Shown: positions 33,431 to 42,093, counted from the stretch's first letter. The stretch is 64,000 nt of DNA from Patulibacter sp040675535 (GCF_040675535.1 NZ_JBFAPC010000001.1:1-64000); one strand, 5' to 3'. Numbers and translations are program-made. The notes: generated by a model from the letters alone, not told the origin.

Positions 33431-35478
33431 CGGATGGTCACCTTCGTGCGTCGGTTGATGAGGTTGCCGGCCTCGTCCCGCACGCGGGCCGTGACCCGGT
33501 AGCGCCCCGGCTTCTTGTACCGGTGGACGATCGACGTGCGCTTGCGGACCTCGGCGGTGCCGTCGCCGAACGACACCCGGGTGGAATCGCGGGTGACCCC
33601 GGAGAACCTGTCCGCGATCCGCACCCGCAGGCGACGGCCGGACGCGCGCGTGGCGGTGAGTGTCGGCGCGTTGGTGTCGACCTGCAGCTCGGCCGGCGCG
33701 CTCGCCGTCTGCTGGCCGTTGCGGTCGACCGCGATCACCTGGACCTGGTGGACGCCGTCGCCGAGTCCGCGGTACGGCAGCCGCGCGCTCGTGCGGTACT
33801 GGCGGGTGAGGACCTTCGTGCCGTCGACCGCCAGGTCGTAGTACACGCCGAGGCCGGCCTTCGGCGCGGCGTCCCACGCGAGCCGCGCGCGGTTGCGGCG
33901 CACCCAGTCCGGCGCGGTCTCGGGCTTGAACGCCGAGAACGCGCCGGGCGGCGAGTCGGCGAGGCTCCCCATGATCCGGGGGCCGTCGGTCGGGCCCTGC
34001 AGCGCCGCGATCAGGCCGTCGCCGAGCGGGGAGGAGCCCACCCGGACGTCGGTGACCGGGCCGCTGATCGGCGACGACAGCGTCGCCTGCTGCCACGCGC
34101 CGCCCGGGAAGACCTGGCGGACGGCGGTGACGGGACGGCCGGCGTCGTCGACGGACGGCCAGGCCGTCACGCCGCCCCCGTCGGGGTTGATGCTCTGGGG
34201 CACCTGCCGGCCCGTCGACGCACCCAGGGCGGCGGGCGGGCCGATCGGACCGGTGTCGGCGCCGCCGACCGTGCGCGCCTGGCCGCCGAGGACGTACGTC
34301 ACCCGGTAGCCGCCGGTCGCGTCGATCGCGACGTCGGGCACGCCGAGGCCGGCCCCGCCCTCGATCGGCGACGGGGCTGCGAAGGCCGTGCCGCTCTGGT
34401 CGCTGGACGGCAGGCCCGCGCGCAGCACGTACGGGGTGCCCAGCGGTGAGCCCGTGCCCCCGGCCAGCCGGTAGGCGACCTGCGCGCCGTCGATGCGGTT
34501 GATCGCCACCGCCGGAGCGTCGGCGTCGACGGTCACGGGCTTGCCGTCGAGGGTGTCGCCGCTGACGGGGAGGACGACGCCCGGCGAGCGGTTGAAGAGG
34601 CGGCGGGACCAGATCCGCGCCACGCCGTCGATGCCGGGCTCCTGCCAGGTGACGATGCCGCCGTTCGTGGCGTCGGCGGCGACGGCCGGGGCGTTCTCCG
34701 CCGTCGGCTTGCGCATCGTGATGCTGCCGCCCTTGACCCGGTTGACCGTGCCCACCGACGACCACGTCAGGCCGTTGAAGCGGGCGACCCGGACGTCGAC
34801 CAGCTGGTCGCCGGGACGCATCGGGCGTGCGACGTTGATGCCCGAGAGCAGGAGGTCGTTCGTGACGACCCGGTAGGCGACGTACGCGTTGCCGTTGTCG
34901 GACATCGCCAGCGACGGGAAGGCGGCGGTGCCGTCGCCGATGTCGTTCCCGTCGACCTCGATCGTCGGCCCGAAGCCCGTCGCGCCCTCGCCCAGGAACG
35001 ACGAGACGAGGTTGTACCGGACCTCCGTCCCGACCGTGCGGACCGGCGTCGCCCAGACCACCAGGAGGCGGCCACCCTCGGCGGCGGCGATCGTGGGCAT
35101 CGTCGCGGTGAACGGGCGGTCGACGTCCACGCGCTGGGGCTCGGCCCAGTGGTCGCGCAGGAACCGCGACACGAACACGTGGGGCACGCCGTCGACGAGC
35201 TTGCGGAAGACGACACCGCCGGTGCCGTCGCCGGCCATCGCCACGCCGTCCACCGAGAGGATCGACGTGTCCGGCCCCGCGATCGTCGTCGCCGGCTGGA
35301 TCACCGCGCCGCTGGGGGCGGGGGCCACGAGGCCGCCGACGCCCGCGAGCGCCAGGGTCCCCAGGAGCGCGGCGCGCCGGACGCGGGCCGTCCGCGGGAG
35401 CTCGGGCCCGCGAGGCGCTAGTTGGGCGTGGCGTGCTGCGCGTGAACGGCGGGGTGAGGACAACGGGGATGAGGGCAT
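33427..35478 (-). CDS. Secreted beta-rich protein, first gene of propeller operon
   Basis: The 683-residue protein uses ATG 35478; the signal segment (VRRAALLGTLALAGVGGLVAPAPSGA) begins near residue 33, so the start may lie slightly downstream. The body has sialidase/propeller-like repeats (GTGGVVFRKLVDGVPHVFVSRF, GGIVTWQEPGIDGVARIWSR, VAINRIDGAQVAYRLAGG). Two Ig-like domains follow, the last being PKD-like (SFGDGTAEVRKRTSIVHRYKKPGRYRVTARVRDEAGN). Probably a wall-associated binding protein. A minus-strand promoter TTGGTA (35592-35597), 18-base spacer, TAGGCT (35568-35573) is plausible; it adjoins the PHO-box-like array of ftsH. Confidence 0.75.
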   Translation of the reverse strand: MPSSPLSSPRRSRAARHAQLAPRGPELPRTARVRRAALLGTLALAGVGGLVAPAPSGAVIQPATTIAGPDTSILSVDGVAMAGDGTGGVVFRKLVDGVPHVFVSRFLRDHWAEPQRVDVDRPFTATMPTIAAAEGGRLLVVWATPVRTVGTEVRYNLVSSFLGEGATGFGPTIEVDGNDIGDGTAAFPSLAMSDNGNAYVAYRVVTNDLLLSGINVARPMRPGDQLVDVRVARFNGLTWSSVGTVNRVKGGSITMRKPTAENAPAVAADATNGGIVTWQEPGIDGVARIWSRRLFNRSPGVVLPVSGDTLDGKPVTVDADAPAVAINRIDGAQVAYRLAGGTGSPLGTPYVLRAGLPSSDQSGTAFAAPSPIEGGAGLGVPDVAIDATGGYRVTYVLGGQARTVGGADTGPIGPPAALGASTGRQVPQSINPDGGGVTAWPSVDDAGRPVTAVRQVFPGGAWQQATLSSPISGPVTDVRVGSSPLGDGLIAALQGPTDGPRIMGSLADSPPGAFSAFKPETAPDWVRRNRARLAWDAAPKAGLGVYYDLAVDGTKVLTRQYRTSARLPYRGLGDGVHQVQVIAVDRNGQQTASAPAELQVDTNAPTLTATRASGRRLRVRIADRFSGVTRDSTRVSFGDGTAEVRKRTSIVHRYKKPGRYRVTARVRDEAGNLINRRTKVTIR

Positions 35479-35567
35479 CGGGGCTGGACGGGCGGCGCTC
35501 CCGGCCAGCGGCGCGGGGCGGCCTCGGAGTCCGGGCGAATGGGCGCCGGACGACAGGGGACCGCTGG

Positions 35568-35597
35568 AGCCTAGGTCCTCGCCGGAGTGTCTACCAA
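35568..35597 (-). promoter_or_regulatory. Candidate promoter of the propeller operon
   Basis: On the minus strand TTGGTA and TAGGCT are separated by 18 bases, about 90 bases before the start at 35478. The match to consensus is moderate. Confidence 0.35.
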
Positions 35598-35600
35598 GCT

Positions 35601-35675
35601 GTTCACGACACGGTCACAGCAACAGCCGACTGTTCACGAGGCGTTCGGCGGATGTTCTCGCCATGTTTACACCGG
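35601..35675 (+). promoter_or_regulatory. Phased 11-base GTTCAC array (PHO-box-like) upstream of ftsH
   Basis: Six units are seen in two phased blocks. Block one: GTTCACGACAC at 35601 and GGTCACAGCAA at 35612. Block two: GTTCACGAGGC (35632), GTTCGGCGGAT (35643), GTTCTCGCCAT (35654) and GTTTACACCGG (35665). Within each block every unit begins exactly 11 bases after the last. Actinobacterial PhoP binds 11-base direct repeats of GTTCACC-type sequence, so this is a strong candidate for a response-regulator site. Confidence 0.6.
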
Positions 35676-35733
35676 GGGTGGGGTCGCACGTCACGGTGGG
35701 AGCCTTGCCGTCCCGAGACACAAGGACCCGTCA

Positions 35734-37722
35734 GTGAGCAATCCCCGCCTAGCCAGCTCCAAGCGCAACACGAGCCCGACGCTCGATTGGCTGCGCGGTG
35801 CCGGCTCCGCCGTCCTGAAGATGCTGACGAAGGACCTGCTGCGCACGTTCCTGCTGGTGGCCTCGATCACCCTGGCGGTGCTGTTCTTCACCCTGCTGGG
35901 CTCGCTCAAGCCCGAGGGCGAGGGGGAGCCGATCTCGCTGACGCGCGTGGTCGACGCAGCGAGCGCCAAGCAGGTCTCGCGAGCGACGCTGTACGACCAC
36001 GATCACCAGGTCGTGATCGTCAACCGCGAGGGTCGCCAGTACGTCGCGGACTACCCGTCCTCGGACGCCGCCACCCAGCAGCTGCTCCAGTCGCTGCAGG
36101 CCAGCGACGCCCAGGTCACCATCGAACCGCAGTCCTCGAAGGGCTCGCGGACGACGGTCGTGCAGTTCCTGCTCCCGATCCTGCTGCTGGTCTGCCTCTT
36201 CGCGCTGTTCACGCGCCTCGGGCAGGGCGACGGCTCGGGCGGCATCGCCGGGTTCTCGGCGTTCCGGGGCAAGGGCAAGAAGAAGAAGGCCGGCTCCCAG
36301 ATCACGTTCGACTCCGTTGCCGGCGCCGGCGACGCGCTCGCCGAGCTGCGCGAGATCCGCGACTTCCTCGACGACCCGTCCAAGTACCTGGCGATGGGCG
36401 CCGCGGCGCCGAAGGGCGTCCTGCTCGTCGGGCCTCCGGGCACCGGCAAGACGCTGCTCGCCCGCGCGACGGCCGGCGAGGCCGACGCGGCGTTCTTCAC
36501 GGCCTCCGGCGCCGAGTTCGTCGAGTCCCTCGTCGGCGTCGGCGCCGCCCGCGTCCGCGATCTCTTCGCCAAGGCGCGCAAGGCCGCGCCGTCGATCATC
36601 TTCATCGACGAGATCGACGCCGCCGGCCGCAAGCGCGGAGCCGGCGTCGGCCAGGGCAACGACGAGCGCGAGCAGACGCTGAACCAGATGCTCGTCGAGA
36701 TGGACGGCTTCGGCGGCGACGCCGGCGTCGTGGTGATGGGCGCCACGAACCGCCCCGACATCCTCGACCCCGCCCTGCTGCGCCCGGGCCGGTTCGACCG
36801 CCAGGTCGTCATCGACGTCCCCGACGTCCACGGCCGGCTCGAGATCCTGGAACTGCACGCCCGCGGCCGCCAGTTCGACATGGACGTCGACCTCAACCAG
36901 ATCGCCAGCCTGTGCCCGGGCTTCTCCGGCGCCGAGCTCGCGAACCTCGTCAACGAGGCGGCGCTGCTGACGGTCCGCGAAGGTCGCCAGACCATCGACC
37001 AGGCGACGCTCGAGGAGGCCATCGACCGCGTCGTCGCGGGACCCGCCAAGCGGCACGTGCTGACGCCGGACGAGCAGTGGACGATCGCCGTCCACGAGGC
37101 CGGTCACGCGATCGCCACGCGGGCGATCGGCCAGACGGTCGCCGCGCAGAAGCTGTCGATCGTCGCGCGCGGACGTCAGCTCGGAACCGCCGCGTCGATG
37201 CTGACCGACAAGGACGCCGTGATGCACGGACGCTCCGACCTCGAGCGCCAGCTCGTCGCGATCCTCGCCGGCGTCGCCTCGGAGATCATCGAGTTCGGCG
37301 AGGAGTCCACCGGCGGCACGGACGACCTGCACGCCGCGACGAAGCTCGCCCGCTCGATGGTCACGAGCTTCGGCATGTCGCCGCGCCTGGGGCACGTGAC
37401 GATCGGCGAGCCCGCCGGCGAGATCTTCCTCGGCGCAGCCCTGCAGGACCTCGGGTCGATCGGCCCCGAGGCGCTGAACGTCATCGACAGCGAGGTCGAG
37501 CGGATCGTCGGCGAGGCCGAGGCCCGCGCGACCCACGTCCTCCGGGCCAACTGGGCCACGGTCCAGGAGACCGCGAGGTCGCTCGTGGAGTACGAGACGC
37601 TCTCCGGCCACGCGCTGGAGGCGATTCTGTCCCCGGTCGAGCCGATCGACGTGGCGACCATCGAGCTCCCGACGGCCCGGCCCGGCGTCGACCGTCCCGG
37701 GTACACCACGGACATCGACTGA
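35734..37722 (+). CDS. ftsH: FtsH-family membrane AAA+ zinc metalloprotease
   Basis: The 662-residue protein starts at GTG 35734 with AAGGA 7 bases upstream. Two N-terminal transmembrane helices (about 40-58 and 142-162) flank a small outside domain. The AAA+ module has Walker A GPPGTGKT (233-240), Walker B IIFIDEID (288-295) and the second region of homology with RPGRFDR near 356. The protease has HEAGH (454-458) and an Asp ligand in GGTDDLHAAT. The pore loop reads SLVGVG where most FtsH proteins have an aromatic (MFVGVG). It extracts and degrades membrane proteins and regulators. The phased 11-base array upstream suggests phosphate or envelope-stress control; it is likely a specialised paralogue. 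Confidence 0.92.
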   Translation: MSNPRLASSKRNTSPTLDWLRGAGSAVLKMLTKDLLRTFLLVASITLAVLFFTLLGSLKPEGEGEPISLTRVVDAASAKQVSRATLYDHDHQVVIVNREGRQYVADYPSSDAATQQLLQSLQASDAQVTIEPQSSKGSRTTVVQFLLPILLLVCLFALFTRLGQGDGSGGIAGFSAFRGKGKKKKAGSQITFDSVAGAGDALAELREIRDFLDDPSKYLAMGAAAPKGVLLVGPPGTGKTLLARATAGEADAAFFTASGAEFVESLVGVGAARVRDLFAKARKAAPSIIFIDEIDAAGRKRGAGVGQGNDEREQTLNQMLVEMDGFGGDAGVVVMGATNRPDILDPALLRPGRFDRQVVIDVPDVHGRLEILELHARGRQFDMDVDLNQIASLCPGFSGAELANLVNEAALLTVREGRQTIDQATLEEAIDRVVAGPAKRHVLTPDEQWTIAVHEAGHAIATRAIGQTVAAQKLSIVARGRQLGTAASMLTDKDAVMHGRSDLERQLVAILAGVASEIIEFGEESTGGTDDLHAATKLARSMVTSFGMSPRLGHVTIGEPAGEIFLGAALQDLGSIGPEALNVIDSEVERIVGEAEARATHVLRANWATVQETARSLVEYETLSGHALEAILSPVEPIDVATIELPTARPGVDRPGYTTDID

Positions 37723-38025
37723 CCCGAAAAGGGCCCATCCCTGTAGGGGGTGGAGTCGTGGTGGTCGATGACCAAGGAGGTCGTCTTTCGGTCCCGAGAG
37801 ACAGGCTGGGTGCCTGACCGAGGGACCGGAGGGCGAGATCCGCCGGTCAGCGGCCGCCACGGACCGCGCCCTACCGGGATAGGTCCTGAGGGCTTCTCGC
37901 CTGCCGCCGCGCGCGGCTGCGTCTTCCGGTGCCGCGGACGTGGACGTTGCAACCGGAACGACGATCCGCGGCGGTTCTCCTGCCGGCCTCACCGGTCACC
38001 GCGGGCTGAGGAACCGCGCTGCTCG
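37723..38025. other. Convergent intergenic region with structured element
   Basis: No gene seen. At 37788-37827 nested complementary segments (GGTCCC with GGGACC around CAGGC with GCCTG, or TCGGTC with GACCGA) could form alternative hairpins; probably a terminator region for ftsH and the minus-strand gene ending at 38026. Confidence 0.4.
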
Positions 38026-38400
38026 TCAGGCGGGCCGGGGGCCGTCGAGGCGGTCCAGGGCGCGGACGACCGCCTGGGTGAGCATCTCGCTGCGATCGCT
38101 CTGGCGGCGCAGCTCGTCGTTCTGCCGCCGCAGTTCCTCGGTCTGGAGGTCGCTCGTGTGACGAAGGGCCAGCAGTTCCTCGCGGTGGAGGGCGGACTCT
38201 CTGCGGAAGTCCTCGCGCTGGATGGCGATCCCGTCTGTCCGTCGGGCGATCCCGTCCGTCTGTCGAGCGATCCCGTCTGTCTGTCGAGCGATCCCGTCTG
38301 TCTGTCGGGCGATCTCGTCCGTCTGTCGGGCGAGGGTGGTGGTGAAGGTCTCCAGCCGGTGGTCGGCGCGCTCGAGGAAGGTGCGGAGCTCCGGGTCCAT
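38026..38400 (-). CDS. Short coiled-coil protein with seven-residue repeats
   Basis: This 124-residue protein contains about five near-exact copies of a seven-residue unit (ARQTDGI) at residues 24-58, matching a coiled-coil heptad, followed by a second charged helix (LHREELLALRHTSDLQTEELRRQNDELRRQ). No signal peptide. The repeats come from a 21-bp DNA tandem repeat, so copy number may vary between strains. It is similar in shape to small actinobacterial cytoskeletal or scaffold coiled coils; the role is unknown. Confidence 0.65.
   Translation of the reverse strand: MDPELRTFLERADHRLETFTTTLARQTDEIARQTDGIARQTDGIARQTDGIARRTDGIAIQREDFRRESALHREELLALRHTSDLQTEELRRQNDELRRQSDRSEMLTQAVVRALDRLDGPRPA
38225..38329. 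repeat. 21-bp coding tandem repeat, five copies
   Basis: Five consecutive 21-base units beginning GCGATCCCGTCTGTCTGTCG lie inside the coiled-coil gene, in frame, with one to three differences between units. Confidence 0.9.
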
Positions 38401-38542
38401 GAGCCCATGGTGGCAGCGCGGAGTCGACGAGACAAGCGCGCGTCGTGCCGAGATCGTGCGCTGTCGCGTCGGGTGCGAGTGGTCGCCGGGCGGCCTTCCC
38501 GGGCGCGCGCGTTCGCCGCCGGGGCGGGACGAGACCCGTGGC

Positions 38543-39955
38543 TCAGCGGCCCGCGGCGGGCGGGATCTCGAGCGCCGGGACGTCGTCCGCGCCCGAGGTG
38601 CCGGGTGGGTCGACGCCGAGCGTCTTGGCCGTCAGGCGGGCGAGCGCCCGCAGGTCGGCCGCGACGTCGAGGGTGCTGCCCGGCTTCGCGTCGGCCCGCA
38701 GGACGACGGTCGGGGTCGGCGTGGCCGGGTCGGTCGGCGCGGCGGGCGTCGTCGCCGGGGCCGGCGTCGAGGTGCCGGGGACGGCCGCGGCGGGGCACGG
38801 GTCGGCCGAGCCGACCGCGGTCACGACGATCAGGCCGCTGTCCTGGAACTCCGTGCTCTCCGTGATCGCGGTGAGCGTGTCGGCGACCTGGTCGGGCAGC
38901 GCGACGGCGGTGCGATCGGGCGGCGCGCAGCCGCCGAGCGTCGCGTACGAGAACGAGGGGAGCGTGTCGCCGCTGGAGACGTCGTTGCCGAGCGTCTCGA
39001 GGCTCGAGGTGCCCTTCGCGCACGCGTCGTCGGTGCGCAGCGCGGCGATCCGGCCGAACGGCGTACGGGTCGCGGTCAGCGCGGCGCCCGCGTCGCCGGG
39101 CGCCGGGTCCGTGCAGGCGCCCGGGAGCGGGTCGCCGGTGCCGGGCTGCGCGTCCACGTACGTGCGCCAGGTCTGCCCGGCGGTCGTCAGCTCCTCGGGG
39201 AGCGACGGCGGGACGGCGGCGGCGGGGTCGGGAGCCGGCGAACCGGCCGCGAGGGGCAGGGTCCCCGTCAGCAGCGTCGACGCGTTGGCGATCGTGTCTG
39301 CGGCGACGGGCCGGACGCCGGTCAGCCGGACGCCCTGGTCGGCGATCCGGTCGACGGCCTCCTTGGCCGCCGGGCCGTCGAGCGCGAGAAGCCAGACGTG
39401 CGGCGGGATCGTCGGATCGTCCGGCGTCGTGCTGTCGTCTGTGGTGTCGGTGCCCGTGTCGCCGGAGTCGCCGGAGTCCGCCGTGTCCGTCGTGGCGGCC
39501 GCATCGGCGGTCGCGTCGTCCGTCGTGGCCGCGGCGTCGTCCGTGGCCGGCGCCTCGTCGGTGGTGGCGGCGTCGTCCTGGGTCGTCGTGGGCGGTGCGG
39601 CGGCGGTCGTCGCGGCGGGCGGGGCCGGGACGGCGGCGACGGCGGGCTGCGTGATGACCGCGGCTCGGGCCCCGGAACCGGCGCCGGGGACGAGCGAGCC
39701 GGCGAAGCCCGCGACGAGGATCGCCGCGGCGGCCGCCGCGAAGGGGACGGCACGGCCGTGCGGTGCGGGGGCCGGCGCCGCTGGTTCGCCCGCGCGGGCA
39801 CGCAGGATCTCGAGCGGCTCGAGCCGGCGCTGCCCGACGAGCTCGCCGCACGACAGGCAGTAGCGCTGCGAGGACGACGTCGGGGTCCCGCAGGAGCGGC
39901 AGGGGCCGGCGGGCTCGTCGGGGACGACGTCGTCGTCCGAGCGCTCGTCGGCCAT
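38543..39955 (-). CDS. Zinc-ribbon membrane protein with degenerate phosphoesterase domain
   Basis: The 470-residue protein (ATG 39955) begins with a zinc ribbon (Cys19, Cys22, Cys33, Cys36; RYCLSCG), then a transmembrane helix (about 70-89) and a long Thr/Ala/Asp linker. The outside domain resembles the acid phosphatase/phospholipase C-like phosphoesterase family: HVWLLALDGPA, NASTLLTGTLP, LPEELTTAGQTWRTYVDAQPG, TLPSFSYATLGGC and GLIVVTAVGSADPC. Where active relatives have the metal-binding DE after LIVVT this one has AVG, so catalysis looks lost. It is divergent from pstS across a promoter region containing phased repeats. Perhaps a phosphoester or phosphate sensor. Confidence 0.7.
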   Translation of the reverse strand: MADERSDDDVVPDEPAGPCRSCGTPTSSSQRYCLSCGELVGQRRLEPLEILRARAGEPAAPAPAPHGRAVPFAAAAAAILVAGFAGSLVPGAGSGARAAVITQPAVAAVPAPPAATTAAAPPTTTQDDAATTDEAPATDDAAATTDDATADAAATTDTADSGDSGDTGTDTTDDSTTPDDPTIPPHVWLLALDGPAAKEAVDRIADQGVRLTGVRPVAADTIANASTLLTGTLPLAAGSPAPDPAAAVPPSLPEELTTAGQTWRTYVDAQPGTGDPLPGACTDPAPGDAGAALTATRTPFGRIAALRTDDACAKGTSSLETLGNDVSSGDTLPSFSYATLGGCAPPDRTAVALPDQVADTLTAITESTEFQDSGLIVVTAVGSADPCPAAAVPGTSTPAPATTPAAPTDPATPTPTVVLRADAKPGSTLDVAADLRALARLTAKTLGVDPPGTSGADDVPALEIPPAAGR

Positions 39956-40038
39956 CGAGACGGACGATCGCAGTCCGTCAACAGCGAGTTGTGAACGAGC
40001 GGGGACCACGGACGAGCGTTCGTGTGCCGCGGAAAGAC

Positions 40039-40113
40039 GTTCGTCCGATGTTGACGTCGTCCGGCGGGGGTGCCCGTGTCGTTTACGTGATCGCCACGGG
40101 ATGTTCACAGTGC
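40039..40113 (+). promoter_or_regulatory. Phased 11-base repeats (PHO-box-like) upstream of pstS
   Basis: GTTCGTCCGAT (40039) and GTTGACGTCGT (40050) are 11 bases apart; GTTTACGTGAT (40081), CGCCACGGGAT (40092) and GTTCACAGTGC (40103) form a second phased trio. A CATGAT -10-like hexamer follows at 40130. This fits a PhoP-type operator of the phosphate transporter operon. Confidence 0.6.
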
Positions 40114-40218
40114 GAGCGTGGCGAGGTCCCATGATCTCGGTCGGTGCGCCCCGCCCCCGGCTGGTGGAGGGCGCCGTCCTCCCGTCGCTTCGACCTCTAC
40201 TCCAGGAGACCCCAGTCC

Positions 40219-41061
40219 ATGCGCCTTTCCGCCCCCGTCACCCGTCTGGCCACCGCCACGGCCCTGACCGCCGCCTTCGCGATCCCCGCCGTCGCCGCCG
40301 CGCCCTCCGTGGCCGCGACGAAGAAGACCACCATCACGATGAGCGGCTCGACCTCGATGTACCCGCTGGTCAACGCCCTCCAGGCCAAGTACCACTCGCT
40401 GAACTCCAAGGTCAGCTTCCGCGTCGCCCAGGGTGGCTCCGACAAGGGCATCACCGACGCCGCGAAGGGCCGTGTGACGATCGGCAACTCCTCCCGCGAC
40501 CCGCGCAAGGGCGTGGACCCGAAGGGCCTGAACTTCGTCCGCGTCGCCCGCGACGCGGTCTGCCTGATCACCAACCCGGCCAACAAGCTCGCCAATGGGC
40601 TGACGCAGCAGCAGGTCGCGGACATCTTCTCCGGCAAGATCCGCTCCTGGTCCGACATCCCGGGGGCGCAGCAGACCGGCACGATCAGCCTCCAGGCGCG
40701 CAACGAGGCCTCGGGTACGCTCGACGCGTTCCAGAACCTGTTCATGGGCGGCGCGGCGCTGTCGTCGACCGCGGCGCGCCTCGGCTCCAACGGCCTGATC
40801 CAGGCCGCCGTCAAGCGCGACCCGGGCGCGATCGGGTTCGTGTCGATCGAGTTCACGAGCGGCGTCAACTCGGCGACGTACCAGGGCGTCAGCTGCACGA
40901 CCGACAACGCGAAGTCCGGCGCCTACAAGGGCACCCGCTCGTTCTGGATGGTCGTCAAGGAGGGCACGAAGGGGGAGCCCGCGCGCTTCATCAACTGGGT
41001 CCGCACCAGCAGCGCGGCCCGCAAGATCCTCGTCGCGGAGAAGGCCATCCCGCTCAAGTAG
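40219..41061 (+). CDS. pstS: Phosphate ABC transporter substrate-binding protein
   Basis: The 280-residue protein starts at ATG 40219 (AGGAG 10 bases upstream). A signal peptide (LATATALTAAFAIPAVAAAPSVAA) is followed by a PstS fold: ITMSGSTSMYPLVNALQ, VAQGGSDKGITDAAKGRVTIGNSSRDP, ITNPANKLANGLTQQQVADIFSGKIRSWSDIPG and the phosphate loop ARNEASGTLDAFQNLF. No lipobox is seen, so it may be released or wall-held. It is the first gene of the pst operon, 51 bases ahead of pstC, and captures inorganic phosphate outside the membrane. Confidence 0.95.
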   Translation: MRLSAPVTRLATATALTAAFAIPAVAAAPSVAATKKTTITMSGSTSMYPLVNALQAKYHSLNSKVSFRVAQGGSDKGITDAAKGRVTIGNSSRDPRKGVDPKGLNFVRVARDAVCLITNPANKLANGLTQQQVADIFSGKIRSWSDIPGAQQTGTISLQARNEASGTLDAFQNLFMGGAALSSTAARLGSNGLIQAAVKRDPGAIGFVSIEFTSGVNSATYQGVSCTTDNAKSGAYKGTRSFWMVVKEGTKGEPARFINWVRTSSAARKILVAEKAIPLK

Positions 41062-41112
41062 TCCCGGCACCCCGCCCGAGACCGAGTCCCGAATCACCGA
41101 CAGGAACACCGC

Positions 41113-42093
41113 GTGCTGCGCAACCTCCGCAAGCCGCTCACCGACCGAGGCGCCGAGCGCATACTCGGCGCCTCGGCGGTGATGGTCGTCCTGGTCATCA
41201 TCGCGATGATCGTGTTCATCGCGATAGCGGCCTGGCCCTCGTTCCAGCACAACGGCCTGCGCTGGTTCGGATCCGGGCCAGACGTGGACGCCGAGCTCGG
41301 CGCCATGATCGACCAAGGAGCCAACCCGAAGCCGTCCGCGTACGAGTTCCGGGCGTGGCCCCTCCTCTACGCGACCGCTCTGACCACGGTCCTCGCCGTT
41401 GGGATCGGCGTCGTGGTCTCGGTCCTCGCTTCCATCTTCATCGTCGAGCTCGCCCCTCCGAAGGTCCGGGCGGTCGTCGTCCCGGTCGTCCGGCTGCTCG
41501 CCGCCGTGCCGTCCGTCGTCTACGGGCTGATCGGCATCCTCGTCCTCGTCCCGTTCGTCAACGACCACCTGATCGACGAGGGCCAGCGCGAGTCGGTCGC
41601 GTACGTCATCACGCTCAGCGGACCGGGGCTGCTGGTCTCCGTCGTCCTGCTGACGCTGATGATCACCCCGATCATGATCTCGCTGGTCGTCGACGCCCTC
41701 AGCGCCGTGCCCCGCGGCTGGCGCGAGGGCGCTCTCGCGCTCGGCGTGACCCGGTGGCGCGCCGTGATGTCGGTGTCCGTCCGCGCCATCCGACCCGCGA
41801 TCGTCGCAGCGGCGGTGCTCGCCAGCGCACGGGCGTTGGGCGAGGCGATCATGCTCTCCATGGTCTCCGGCTCGAAGGGCTTCGCCCCCCAGCCGTGGGA
41901 CGGCGTGATCTTCCTGTTCGAGCCCCTGCGACCGCTGGCGGCCACGATCGCCGAGCAGTCCGAGGGCATCGCCGCTCCGGCGCTGAAGTCGACCATCTAC
42001 GCGATGGCGCTCGTGCTGTTGGTCTCGTCGCTCTTCCTGTCGATCGGGGGCTCGCTGATCAAGCGCCGCCTCCGCCTGGGGACGGCGCGATGA
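41113..42093 (+). CDS. pstC: Phosphate ABC transporter permease PstC
   Basis: The 326-residue protein from GTG 41113 has about six transmembrane helices (first near 22-42, VMVVLVIIAMIVFIAIAAW). The BPD-transporter cytoplasmic loop is clear: WREGALALGVTRWRAVMSVSVRAIRPAIVAAAVLASARALGEAIML, the EAA motif that docks on PstB. VPSVVYGLIGILVLVP is typical of PstC. Its stop overlaps the pstA start by 4 bases. Confidence 0.95.
   Translation: MLRNLRKPLTDRGAERILGASAVMVVLVIIAMIVFIAIAAWPSFQHNGLRWFGSGPDVDAELGAMIDQGANPKPSAYEFRAWPLLYATALTTVLAVGIGVVVSVLASIFIVELAPPKVRAVVVPVVRLLAAVPSVVYGLIGILVLVPFVNDHLIDEGQRESVAYVITLSGPGLLVSVVLLTLMITPIMISLVVDALSAVPRGWREGALALGVTRWRAVMSVSVRAIRPAIVAAAVLASARALGEAIMLSMVSGSKGFAPQPWDGVIFLFEPLRPLAATIAEQSEGIAAPALKSTIYAMALVLLVSSLFLSIGGSLIKRRLRLGTAR

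Noticed and set aside
38225..38329. Possible CRISPR array
   Set aside because: The units are contiguous 21-bp repeats without spacers and lie in frame within a coding sequence.
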